This document shows, one piece after another, positions 1 to 7,939 of a stretch of DNA of 15,163 nt; the first letter of the stretch is position 1, and each line of letters opens with the position of its first letter. Source of the stretch: Stemphylium vesicarium (taxonomy: Eukaryota; Ascomycota; Dothideomycetes; Pleosporales; Pleosporaceae). A program made the translations under genes and the position numbers. The notes beneath the pieces are model-generated. The model had not been told where the DNA came from, searched no databases, and saw only the letters and a program-made list of their open reading frames with translations. The DNA is taken from assembly GCA_004380135.1 (NCBI GenBank), contig QXCR01000332.1:1-15163 (forward strand), in the 5' to 3' direction.

Positions 1-108
1 GAGGTTGGTTCCAAGGCATGCCCTGACACCTTTCCCCCCCCTCCACGCCTCGACCGCTACCTCGTGTCATTTGGGAAAGGTGTCAGGGCATGCCTTGGAA
101 CCAACCTC
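1..108. repeat. 36-base perfect inverted repeat at window start
   Basis: Bases 1-36 are the exact reverse complement of bases 73-108, separated by a 36-base spacer. The right arm encodes the P450 heme-binding loop in frame, so it is the authentic copy. The left arm replaces what should be upstream P450 coding sequence. It could be a real fold-back rearrangement, but its position at base 1 makes a chimeric read or assembly-end artefact at least as likely. Confidence 0.95.
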
Positions 109-300
109 GCTTATGCGGAGCTTTACCCCACGCTTGCGGCGCTCTTCAGGGTATACTGTACCAAGGAAGTCAAGGGCAAGGATGATGTTGGGACGCTTCA
201 GTTGTTTGAGACGAGCGCTGCGGGTCTGGTGATCACAAGCGATACGGTCGTTCCAGTAATGCACGAAGACTCCAAGGGATTAAGTGTTAGAGTATACTAA
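37..300 (+). CDS. Cytochrome P450, C-terminal fragment (heme-binding region to stop)
   Basis: This is the C-terminus of a fungal microsomal-type cytochrome P450, a heme-thiolate monooxygenase that uses NADPH-P450 reductase. The frame reads DRYLVSFGKGVRACLG, which holds the signature F-x2-G-x-R-x-C-x-G; the heme-ligating Cys codon is at 91-93. It is followed by NLAYAELY, the usual start of the L helix, and a C-terminal beta region of normal length ending at a TAA at 298-300. A full protein would be about 500 residues, so some 85 percent is missing upstream. The frame is lost leftwards where the inverted-repeat arm begins at 36. The tail and the AYAELY motif resemble fungal secondary-metabolism P450s such as the benzoate hydroxylase and trichothecene-type families, but substrate cannot be told. 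It is convergent with the membrane protein gene at 387-1343. Confidence 0.88.
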   Translation, partial: PPPRLDRYLVSFGKGVRACLGTNLAYAELYPTLAALFRVYCTKEVKGKDDVGTLQLFETSAAGLVITSDTVVPVMHEDSKGLSVRVY

Positions 301-386
301 GATGTCAAAGTAGTTATACACCTAACGATTAGCCGTGGTTCTGTTAAGATCTCCGTGTTATCTCTAGTATTCTTAGACATATGTAC
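301..386. other. Convergent intergenic region (shared terminators/3' UTRs)
   Basis: An 86-base AT-rich gap separates the tail-to-tail P450 and membrane-protein genes. The 3' UTRs of the two genes very likely overlap. No canonical AATAAA is obvious, which is common in fungi. Confidence 0.5.
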
Positions 387-1343
387 CTAAGCTCTATAGA
401 TGTCTTCACGGTCCGTCCTTCCTGAATGACCCGACGAGCCAGTCGCTTCAATCTTGTAGAAAGCTCCATTGCGACCAGAGCTGGTGCTCAACTGCGTCTT
501 CCTGCTCTCAGGCCACGGACTCAAATACATGCTGTTGCGACTACGAGTGTTTCGATTGCGAACAAGATCCCTATGCTCCACTATGCTGACGAGTCGGTTC
601 AGAACAGAGAATTCGATCTTGAGTTTGACGCTGTACACAGCCGTCTTGTACGTCGTTTGAATCTCGTAGTGGCCGGAGAACTGGACGGCGAGGAGAGTGA
701 TGTCGAGGATCAGGACGACGACGTTGACGAAAATGAGATGCCGCAGTAGCTTCCGCAAGGGCCCACTGCCATTACTACCAGCATCGAGGCCTAGCAGCCG
801 TACGGTTTCGTAGATGTAGATTACGGATATTATCGTCTCTTGTACGCAAATTACAACGATCTGGACCTTATCGTAGATCAAGAAGCCCGGCAGGAAGTGA
901 GCTGAGTGGCGAGAGTTTGTACCCATTGCTAGGACGAAAAGAGGTATCCCGAGAGCGACAGTGTTGAAGATGATCATGTATAGTACCCAACGTGTCTGAG
1001 ATCGATCCCGGATGACGAGATGTAGACGCGAATAGAGAACGAGCGATTGCCCAAACACCATACATGCCCAGCCCACGCCAACTATCGCGCTCGATAGCAG
1101 GTCCAACGTGGTGACCTGGAAGAACTTAAGGATGAATCCAATGGCATGGGGTACGATACCCCAAGTCGCCACGACGAAACTCCAGAAGTATAGCCCACTC
1201 CGTTGCTTGAAGACGCCAAAAACGATGAAGGATATCTCGATGACGTTGTACAGCGAGATAGATAGAAAGGCAGCCATGATCATGAGGATGGGGAAAGTCG
1301 CATTCACCCCACCAACCACGCCCACATCCTTCTCATTTGCCAT
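387..1343 (-). CDS. Polytopic integral membrane protein, DUF7703-like
   Basis: This is an intronless 318-residue frame with six clear hydrophobic segments (about residues 17-41, 49-73, 85-109, 118-140, 159-183 and 202-222) and a weaker seventh (about 233-255). A Ser/Arg-rich hydrophilic tail (256-318), probably cytoplasmic, follows. Recognisable family-like pieces are LYFWSFVVATWGIVPHAIGF, GQSLVLYSRLHLV, a CVQE-T-IIS-IYIYET stretch in helix 5, and YSVKLKIEFSVLNRLV near the end of the membrane domain. From memory these match the fungal DUF7703 family, whose function is unknown; the topology resembles PTH11-like receptors but the CFEM domain is absent. The start at 1343 gives a short extracellular N-terminus before helix 1. 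The stop lies 86 bases from the convergent P450 stop. The frame is intact, with no RIP-type stops. Confidence 0.8.
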   Translation of the reverse strand: MANEKDVGVVGGVNATFPILMIMAAFLSISLYNVIEISFIVFGVFKQRSGLYFWSFVVATWGIVPHAIGFILKFFQVTTLDLLSSAIVGVGWACMVFGQSLVLYSRLHLVIRDRSQTRWVLYMIIFNTVALGIPLFVLAMGTNSRHSAHFLPGFLIYDKVQIVVICVQETIISVIYIYETVRLLGLDAGSNGSGPLRKLLRHLIFVNVVVLILDITLLAVQFSGHYEIQTTYKTAVYSVKLKIEFSVLNRLVSIVEHRDLVRNRNTRSRNSMYLSPWPESRKTQLSTSSGRNGAFYKIEATGSSGHSGRTDREDIYRA

Positions 1344-2302
1344 CGCTGGAGGCGAAGGTCGCGTTGTGGTTGCACATGTGCTTGTCGGGACACCGTCGAG
1401 AGGGTCAGTGGGAACGCTGCGTCAACGCAACGTAGAGAAGGTATCTGCGTTAAGAATTGATGTACTAGAGAACGTCGCGTTTCGCAGACTAATATCTGCT
1501 GCTGATGGCGTTGGGACGGGGATGGTGGAGGCCAGCATGGTATTCTAAATCGCATACATCCTCCACGGCAGGTTTTAGACGGATTTGCGCGCAGCAGCTG
1601 ATTTCTTTCACACTAGCTGCTAAGATAAGTAGCGCATCCTGGCTCTGTCTCCCATGGCGATGATCTCCTTTACTACGCGAGGGCGGGAGGTATTCCCCGG
1701 CTTGGGTCAAGGTTGTGATTGGCATTGCGATCGTCCAAGCACACTACGCGCATTGCCATTCGTGTAATGCAGGTGTCAGGCTTGGGCCCCAGGATTGATG
1801 GCGCCATTACCTGCATGGGTTCACGAGAGGTTACTGACATTTGGTTTTTATCGTTGGGCCACATGGGGCCTGACGGAGTGCTAGTACAAGCCACGACTTG
1901 TGTCAACCATGTCTCTTTGTGGATATCCAGATGCTGATAAGCTGTTGCGCTGTTAGCTAACACTGTTAGCTGACACTGTTGACCGATCAAACGGTGGGAC
2001 CGTGCGATCAAAGTTCACCTAGTAATGGGCTGAGGCCCCTTCAGTAAAACTGGTCGAATGATGGATGCTCAGCTTCCGCCATAGTCGTGTCCATACCCGC
2101 ACTCATGACAATGGGTGGGCGGGCAGTGCGCCAGATCGAGCCTTCCGGGGCCGACACTAACGAGCCGTGAGTATAGTCTCACTGAAGGATCGAAAATGAC
2201 ACACTTTTCTTCCCCAGGTTTTTGACGCAGGACCGTGTTCCGGATGCTCCAATTGGTACGCTTTCCATAACCGACTCAAGTCCTTATCTCATAGAACCGT
2301 AG
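1344..2302. other. Intergenic sequence, no recognised gene
   Basis: The left part should contain the promoter and 5' UTR of the divergently read membrane-protein gene at 387-1343. Beyond that there are only short frames with no familiar domain. A 51-base intron-like stretch (2167-2217, GTGAGT to CCCCAG) can be spliced into a 48-residue frame, but nothing supports it as a gene. Base composition is ordinary and there is no RIP signature. Confidence 0.5.
1950..1984. repeat. Short 13-base tandem repeat
   Basis: The units CTGTTAGCTAACA (1950-1962) and CTGTTAGCTGACA (1963-1975) lie in tandem, followed by a partial third unit beginning CTGTTGAC at 1976. One base differs between the first two units. 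It is a minor microsatellite-like duplication of unknown role. Confidence 0.8.
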
Positions 2303-3764
2303 TTCTGAGTCATTGAAGCAGCAGCTGAGTCGGGTGTCGTGTCCGCGCTTGTGTCACCGAAAAAGCAACTTCACAGCGGCCATGCGTACCGAGGTATCGT
2401 CGAGATTTTCTGGGTTACCGTGACCCAGAGTATCCGCGATCGGGAGCGGACAGCTGGTGTTATCTAACCCCTGCGCTAGTGCTAGCAGTATCCCAAGCAC
2501 AGCCCGGTCTAGCGCGAACCGTGCCTGCATCCGCCTTTGCACGATCCAGCTCATGACGCTCCATAGTCACCCCAACACAACTCTTTGAACATGTGAGTGA
2601 TCGCAGATGCGACGCCAGAACCCGCATCGCTGAAGCCAGCAATGCGATAGCGGACGCTACTTACCGGCGGCCTGCACACGCGAGCCCAGCCAGCTGGCTT
2701 TCGGACACCCAGCTCCCTGGTCGCGGTCCACGCGCGACAACCAACCAACAACAATAACTCCGAGTGTCTCAAGAACAAGAAGAGGTTCTTGTTGACTCGG
2801 TGATTGACTGGGATTCACGCACTCAAACACTTCGCCCTAGTTGTCCGCTAAACCAAGCGATCCGTATGGGGGCTTTCAATCGAGCAACTGATGTGAGAAA
2901 TGTCAGCCCCACTGCAACGGAGTAAATGTTGGGACGAATATCGGAATTGGATGAGTGCTTTGAGATGCCGAGTTCTAAGAGTGAAGTCGGCCCTTCTATC
3001 GTTGCCAAGGAATGTTCGGGGTGAATCTTCTTCCGTGGAGCGTTAGGATGGTACGAACTTGCGACATACGGATGGGTATGGCCCAACCTTCTGTATACAC
3101 AGTTGATGCGACGGGCAAATGTCAAACACCAACGAGGTGGCGATGCTCACGTAGCAACGATGCTCACGTAGCGACGATGGATCAGTTGTGAATATTGGGG
3201 AAAAGTCCGTGGTCAACAAGAGCGCGGCCACTATTCCAACAGCGGGTGCGTCAAGCGGACGACGCGCAACAAGTGGCAACACATGCGCTTCGCCAATGCC
3301 CCAAATCATGAACTACAAACCGACTTCTCTCCTCCTACCAGCCCAGCTTCAAGATTCGCAATTGACTTCAATGGGCGTCTACGGGTACAGGCCAGCGAAG
3401 TTGAGGACATCAGCGAGTTTCCACTACCCGACAGAGGATCGCACGTGGGATGCTTTGTTTTCCACTACTTCGTTGCAGACGATGGCGTAAGGGGATGAGA
3501 ACCAGTTGACTCAGGTCGTCTTGCCTTTGCAGTTGCCAAACCAATTTCTTCTTTCTTTAATCAAAATACCCAAGTTCAACCCCAACATCATCGCCTTTCG
3601 CGGGTGAAATGCATGCATGGCACAAAGATGGTGATTCCAAGCAAACCATTTCAAGCCTCAATGAAGATCAATTTTTCACGGTCTCGACCCTTACTACTCT
3701 CTACTTCTCCTACATCAAACTCCAATCTTCCACACACGACCCTCACCCCTCGATCCCGCCTCAT
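2303..3764. other. Long region without a recognised gene
   Basis: Several open frames of 60-100 codons lie on both strands here, for example 2551-2778 (-), 2354-2554 (-), 3043-3309 (-) and 3283-3498 (+), but none shows a domain, signal peptide or coding pattern I recognise. A GTAAGT donor-like site occurs on the minus strand near 2665, next to the first of these. The right end (about 3500-3764) should hold the 3' UTR of the small secreted protein gene that ends at 3765. Base composition is ordinary. Confidence 0.45.
3141..3174. repeat. 17-base tandem duplication
   Basis: CGATGCTCACGTAGCAA (3141-3157) is followed directly by CGATGCTCACGTAGCGA (3158-3174), with one base changed. It lies in non-coding sequence and looks like a simple slippage duplication. 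Confidence 0.9.
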
Positions 3765-4149
3765 CTAGGAGCAATAGTACCCAAAGCTACGATACTGCTC
3801 AAACCCACTAGCCGCCCACCAGCAAATCGTATCATCCGTAGGAATCTGGAGTTTACTTCCATCATTCGGCGCCTGGTTAGTGCCCGTGTAAAGCGTAAGG
3901 TGACATCCCGGCGACTTTTGCAAGATCAGGATACCGCCGCGGGGTCCTTGCAAGTATTGTTAGAACCATGTTGATCGCGATGTAAGTAGGTTGGATCTTA
4001 CCTGGGAAGTTTCCCTTGACGGTTGCGGGGTTCAGGTCGTACGTCTCTTCGAAACCTTGGCAGCCGACGTGGTCGAAAGCGTTGAAGCGAAGGCGGCCAT
4101 TAGCGGCTGCGAGAGGGAGAAGAGGAAGAAGGTTGTAGAGGAAGTGCAT
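3765..4149 (-). CDS. Small secreted cysteine-containing protein, effector-like (two exons)
   Basis: Exon 1 is 4149-4002 and exon 2 is 3946-3765, giving a predicted 109-residue protein. The N-terminus MHFLYNLLPLLPLAAANG is a good signal peptide with a hydrophobic core and an AAANG cleavage region. The mature part of about 90 residues has four cysteines: FDHVGCQGF, SPGCHLTLYTG, DTICWWAASG and a C-terminal YYCS, compatible with two disulfides. The sequence is rich in Gly and aromatics with no transmembrane segment after the signal. The start is the first ATG downstream of a TATA box, and splicing joins the two exon frames exactly. I recognise no named family; size, secretion signal and Cys pattern fit the broad class of fungal apoplastic small secreted proteins. 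A role in host interaction is only an inference, based also on the transposon nest starting about 1.9 kb away. Confidence 0.78.
3947..4001 (-). other. Spliceosomal intron, 55 bases
   Basis: Read on the minus strand, the donor is GTAAGA at 4001-3996, a perfect fungal branch-point core CTAAC lies at 3963-3959, and the acceptor is CAAG ending at 3947. The exon joins as phase 1 (CCA G / GA CCC), so the Gly codon is split and the frame of exon 2 continues to its TAG. The AAG acceptor is less common than CAG or TAG but accepted. Confidence 0.8.
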
Positions 4150-4272
4150 TGTGCTTTTTGGTCCGACTTTGAAGCGCAGATGTTTTAAGGTGAATAGCTA
4201 GGTGAGAGTAAGAGTGAATTGAAGGGATCTATGGAGTTTGATGCTGGCTGTTTTAATGGAAGAGAGACGAGG

Positions 4273-4280
4273 TTTTATAC
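4273..4280 (-). promoter_or_regulatory. TATA box of the small secreted protein gene
   Basis: On the minus strand GTATAAAA lies about 125 bases upstream of the ATG at 4149. A pyrimidine-rich stretch (rc of about 4200-4260, rich in CTCTT and CTTACTCTC), typical of fungal transcription start regions, lies between them. It supports the gene's orientation and start. Confidence 0.6.
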
Positions 4281-4724
4281 CGATGTGATGCATGTATTCA
4301 CGGATATGTTGCTTTTCACAGTGTTCTTTTTTTAGTCTTGGAGCAAGTGCTGGCAAGGCGACATCACTTAACAATTACCCTATTTGCATGAGTTGCAAGC
4401 TGCAAGCGTTGAATCTCCAGAATCCGATGACAGGTCTTACGGAGCGGCCCGTATGATGCATGCGACCTTCTGCTATTAACAAGGATCGTCTCGTACCTAC
4501 CCGTGCGACAGTTCATTAGCTCATCTTAACATGCTTACTGGTTGCAGTAGTTGGTCTTACGCGATCAATGTTCTCCGGGGACGCCAATCACGTGGGGAAC
4601 TAATAGATTAAAGACCACTATTAGCGTTGATTACTCATACCTTTGTCTTTTAGAAGCCGCACGGAATACGAGACATTCTATGCATGAGGATGTTCGCGAG
4701 TTCGCGGGTAAGCAGGCGGCGGGA
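4281..4724. other. Upstream intergenic region, no gene seen
   Basis: This is the sequence upstream of the secreted-protein promoter. Short frames occur (for example 4551-4754, +) but nothing with recognisable content. No RIP signature and no clear repeat were seen. Confidence 0.4.
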
Positions 4725-5163
4725 TCAGTAAGCTGGCCACGCCATTGGACTTAACGCGATGCGATGCACGATAGCTCCAACACCATGCAGCAGGATTCGG
4801 AAAAAGAAAAGATCGGTATCCGGTTCATCAATGTGGAAGACTTTTGTGTTTGTCGTCGATGACCTTTCAAATGTAGGGTCATTGGAGTTCCATAGCCGGA
4901 GCGGGCACATGACGTTGAGTGTCATGCTGAACTCGATCAGCGCTGCAGCGACGAAGATAGCACCAAACACCGTGAGTAGCATGCGGCCGTCTTTCGGAAC
5001 AGGCAAGATATAATTCTTGCTGTAAAAGCCGAATGCGCCGAGTAGAGAGAATGGAGATGTGCCTTTGGGTCTGGTGTATGGCAGAAGTTGACAGCTTGAT
5101 AGCGCATAACACGACTGGTATAGTAGATAGGATAAATACGAAACATGGTGGCTATGCTTTAAC
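4725..5163 (-). CDS. Hypothetical membrane-type reading frame, possibly a 3' exon
   Basis: On the minus strand one frame is open from just after a TAG near 5165 down to the TGA ending at 4725. It holds GAFGFYSKNYILPVPKDG followed by a strong hydrophobic segment (LLTVFGAIFVAAALIEFSM) and then a charged region with HIDEPDTD. The first ATG in this frame is internal, just before the hydrophobic segment, so either the start lies in an unseen upstream exon or this is a gene remnant. I do not recognise a family. An adjoining open frame (5152-5382, -) could supply an upstream exon, but no convincing splice pair was found. It could equally be chance. Confidence 0.25.
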
Positions 5164-5597
5164 TAGCTCGATTAAGTATCGTCCTTTCCCAGGCAAGAGT
5201 TCATCTCGTAAGGGTAGAGCTCCACACAAAGGGTATGTTGTCTTGTTCGCACACGTTAACGACGGAATACGACTACCGTCCATCCAGATGTAGGCTGCAT
5301 TGAGCGCTCGCTCTCCGTCCCCTCGTGCCACTAAAAGCGGCCCGCGGCAGGTTATTTCTGCGTACGACTGTGCAGCCTCCACGAGGCCATTACCGTGTAC
5401 GTCGCTCGAACTGCGCAGCCATCCGCTGGCCTCGCAGTGTGTTTCTCATCTCCACCGATTGGCCGAGTGGAGCCCCTCATGTGCCAAGATATGCAGCTCG
5501 TGTCTTCTCAGAGCCACCAAGAAAGTGATTGGCTGCACGGAGAGATGCGAGCGCCGATGCGATGGAATCGATGGAGGTAGCCCAACGGGAATTGCTG

Positions 5598-5785
5598 TCG
5601 ATCTCAACGCACTCCTTGATACGTTATACGTATTAGCATATTGCTTGTATATAATTTTGTCTCCAAGCTCTCGCAATTCGATTGCTGCTAATGCTTTGTC
5701 AATAGCTGCCATGCTGGCTGAGTTATGACGCGTTGAAGTTCGTAGGTGTTTTGGTGTTCGGCGTGCGCGCTGCGCACGGGCACGT
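5598..5785 (-). mobile_element. Pogo/Fot1-type DNA transposon 5' end with transposase N-terminus, copy A
   Basis: The minus-strand ATG at 5712 begins MAAIDKALAAIELRELGDKI, continuing through a helix-turn-helix that ends NVSRSALRS. This is the psq-type DNA-binding N-terminus of fungal pogo/Fot1 (Tc1/mariner superfamily) transposases. Homology to the family stops after about 38 residues; the frame stays open to 5446 but no longer resembles a transposase, so this is a truncated or internally deleted remnant. The 73-base leader (5713-5785) shares blocks ACGTGCCCGTGCGC and GAACACCAAAACACC with copy B. The outer element end is probably at 5785. It shows little RIP, unlike copy B. Confidence 0.65.
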
Positions 5786-6021
5786 TGCCGATGTCCCGCC
5801 CGCCACTTTCGACAGCACACGTCCGAATCAGAACACACAACCATGCCGACTACCGACTCCAGGCACCATATAGGTGGGACTGAGACACAAGTCGTAATGA
5901 CGACATGATATTATAACGATGCCCTGACTGTGCCTGTAAGCGGGCTGAATACTCAAAATGCCTCTCTCGCGCTCACCTACCAGCTCTGTCATCGATGTTC
6001 TTTTCTATCATCAACCTTGTA
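5786..6021. other. Spacer between two head-to-head pogo-type ends
   Basis: About 236 bases of ordinary composition lie between the outward-facing 5' ends of copies A and B. No gene is recognised here. Confidence 0.4.
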
Positions 6022-7073
6022 ACGTGCCCGTGCGCGGAACGATCGGATTCGCGCAACGATCGCTGAACACCAAAACACCAAAGCAGCCACCAACTTTGAC
6101 GCGTCGTAACTCTGTCAATATGGGAGCAATTGAGGAGGCAATTAAAGAAATCGAATCCCTAGATCTAGGAAAAAAGTTCTTTTACTAAGCAATAGCTAAT
6201 ATTCATGGTGTATATAGAGTTACGCTGTCCCGAAGGCACTAGGGTCTTCAGGCTCCTCGAGAGACACCGGCAACTCATCAGCTCAAACTCAGCCCACAAC
6301 AGGAGCTAGAGCTTGTATGATATATCACTGAGCTCACTAAGCAAGGCCTTCCTCCTACGAGAGAGATGATCAGGAATTTTCCATTAGAAGTAGCCCATCA
6401 GCAGCTTAGCGAGAGCTGGGTTACTCGCTTCATTAACCGACACGAACTCGATCTTATCTCAAAGTGGACTACCGCTATGGATTACACGCGCCACCAAGCT
6501 AACTCTAAGTCAAAGTATAGACTCTACTTCGAGTTGCTACGTTAAAAGATTACTAAATACTACCTTAAGGCTCGAGATATATATAATATAGATAAGAAAG
6601 GCTTCTTAATTAGCTTAATAAGTAGAAGTAAGAGAATCTTTAGTAGGCGTTAATAGGAGAAGAAGAAGGTTTAAGTATCTCTCTAAGATAGATCACGCGA
6701 GTTTCTAATAGTTTTAGCCTACTACTACGCTAATAGGAGCTTACTACCTCTAATCCTTATCTACGTAGCTAAAAAAGGAACTATACGATTAAGTTAGATA
6801 GAGAATATTAAGGTAGGAAAATATAAGGTCGTTATCTTATTATCTCTAATAGGCTAGTTAAATAATAATATAGGTCTAGCTTAGCTAGAATAAGTATTTA
6901 ATTACTATATAAAGTAGTAATTAGGGAGATTGTAGTTAATAAACTCTATTAGGATATAAGATCTATAGCTATTAAGGATAAGTAATTACTATAATCGCTA
7001 CAGGATCCTCCTTATAATTCTTCCTCTATATTTAACTTATACGCTCTAGCTGCTTAATATAGTGCTATTTAAG
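6022..7073 (+). mobile_element. Pogo/Fot1-type DNA transposon copy B, RIP-degraded and 3'-truncated
   Basis: The element appears to begin at ACGTGCCCGTGCGC (6022), directly preceded by TA, the target dinucleotide of Tc1/mariner elements. A 98-base leader runs to the transposase ATG at 6120. RIP becomes heavy from about 6190. Transposase similarity stops abruptly near 7073 and no matching 3' terminal inverted repeat was found, so the 3' end is missing or interrupted. Confidence 0.75.
6120..7073 (+). pseudogene. Pogo-type DDE transposase, inactivated by RIP
   Basis: The frame from ATG 6120 stays in register for about 950 bases without indels but carries many TAA/TAG codons. Visible landmarks in order are the psq helix-turn-helix (MGAIEEAIKEIESLDLGKKF, then VTLSRRH), a CENP-B/Tc5-type segment (GLPPTREMIRNF, WVTRFINRHELDLISKW from 6417), the first catalytic block NIDKKGFLI (Asp codon at 6591), a RSLLPLILIYVAKKG block, and YLTYTL-stop-LLNIVLFK (7023-7073), the counterpart of the HTLQPLDV block. 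The family has Asp-Glu where this copy has Asp-Lys at 6591-6596, a TpG-to-TpA change. Around 318 of an expected 500 or more codons remain. It cannot be functional. Confidence 0.85.
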
Positions 7074-7593
7074 TGTAAGGGGCAGTTATAGGCAATAGTA
7101 TTTACTTCACACTATAATAGAATAGTAGGGGATAGCTCTATATTACTACGCTAAGGGGGTAGTAGTAAGAAGAATAATTCTTACTTATTTTCCCTTACGC
7201 GAAGCGTAAGTTAAAAGTAAGTATCTTTACTAAAGCGTAAGTATAAGAAGTAAATATATTAGAACTAAATATACTTAATTATAGGCCTTTAGGCTAGGTA
7301 TTATAAAGCCTTCTTCTTTAAACTAGTATTCTTAATAGTTCTAGCCTTAATAAAAATCTAAAAACTATTAAGGGGAGAAATAGGAAAAGAGTGTCTAGAC
7401 ACTGTCTATCTGCCGCGCGTCGCACGTGCGCCGCAGCGGTACGCCGCCGTTGCAACCACTATTGCGCGCGTCCCTAGTTTATTTGGGATAATGTTATAGT
7501 AAATGCGGATTTAAGAAGTAGCAAATAGTACTTATTGTAAAGGGCTACGCCTAAGTACTGCTACCTTCTTACTTTAGGCTAGCGCGGAACGCT
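7074..7593. other. RIP-hit unassigned DNA with a GC-rich island
   Basis: Strongly TpA-rich sequence with no reading frame I can assign; probably another degraded transposon. It includes a hairpin CTTACGC-GAA-GCGTAAG (7194-7210), a perfect 14-base palindrome AGTGTCTAGACACT (7390-7403) and, right after it, a GC-rich non-RIP island (about 7403-7480). A GCTAGCG/CGCTAGC hairpin (7578-7596) abuts the solo LTR. Confidence 0.55.
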
Positions 7594-7598
7594 AGCGT

Positions 7599-7934
7599 TG
7601 TAACGAGGCTACCTCCCTCGTTACAGCTACAGCCAAGACCAGACTCGGAGTCAACCCCGAGTCGCTTCGGACCTGATCCTAACTCAGTTCTGACTCAGCC
7701 AACCCCGAGTCGCTTCGGACCTGATCCTAACTTAGTTCTGACTCAGCCCTCCCTAGCCTACATGTATTTAAGCCTGCTGTTCCCTAGATGTAGATAGGCA
7801 GTTTTCTGCAATCCTTTCGTACAAGACCTATAGGTGTTAATAGATCTTAGGTTACGGTTCTCCCACGCACTCCTATATGCCTCTGAGTGAGACCACGCCG
7901 AGTTCGGATCTCTTGTCTTGCCTGCGTCGTTACA
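7599..7934. mobile_element. Solo LTR (336 bases) with 5-base target site duplication
   Basis: The element starts TGTAACGAGG and ends CGTCGTTACA, giving TG...CA ends and imperfect terminal inverted repeats (TGTAACGA / TCGTTACA). It is flanked by perfect AGCGT direct repeats at 7594-7598 and 7935-7939, the 5-base duplication usual for LTR retrotransposons. A TATA-like TATTTAAG lies at 7765-7772. No internal retrotransposon domain or second LTR is adjacent, so it is a solo LTR left by LTR-LTR recombination. Unlike its surroundings it retains many CA and TG dinucleotides, so it arrived after the surrounding RIP or was too short to be targeted. Whether it is Gypsy or Copia cannot be told. Confidence 0.88.
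7652..7747. repeat. 48-base tandem duplication inside the solo LTR
   Basis: Positions 7652-7699 and 7700-7747 are identical except for one base: C at 7685 against T at 7733, a CpA-to-TpA change. The unit begins CAACCCCGAGTCGCTTCGG and ends CTGACTCAGC. It lies upstream of the TATA-like site, in the U3 position of the LTR. Confidence 0.97.
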
Positions 7935-7939
7935 AGCGT

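Noticed and set aside
426..749. Plus-strand 107-codon frame
   Set aside because: It is the antisense shadow of the membrane-protein gene at 387-1343.
2105..2302. Possible two-exon plus-strand gene of 48 residues using GTGAGT...CCCCAG (2167-2217)
   Set aside because: Intron size and ends fit, but the branch site is weak and the short product has no recognisable feature.
2354..2778. Minus-strand frames with a GTAAGT donor-like site near 2665
   Set aside because: The two frames overlap by four bases but neither shows a domain or signal peptide, and no acceptor gave a convincing longer product.
3283..3498. Plus-strand 71-codon frame containing DFNGRLRVQASEVEDISEF
   Set aside because: The text looks protein-like but no start context, exon partner or family could be found.
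3609..3974. Plus-strand 121-codon frame
   Set aside because: Its right part is antisense to exon 2 and the intron of the secreted-protein gene, which has far better support.
5300..5728. Plus-strand 142-codon frame
   Set aside because: It is antisense to the transposase N-terminus of pogo copy A and shows no domain.
7403..7480. 3' terminal inverted repeat of pogo copy B in the GC-rich island
   Set aside because: It shares CGCACGTGCG-like words with the 5' end but does not align as a reverse complement of 6022-6060.
7652..7747. CRISPR-like repeat
   Set aside because: There are only two directly abutting units with no spacer, in a fungal LTR.
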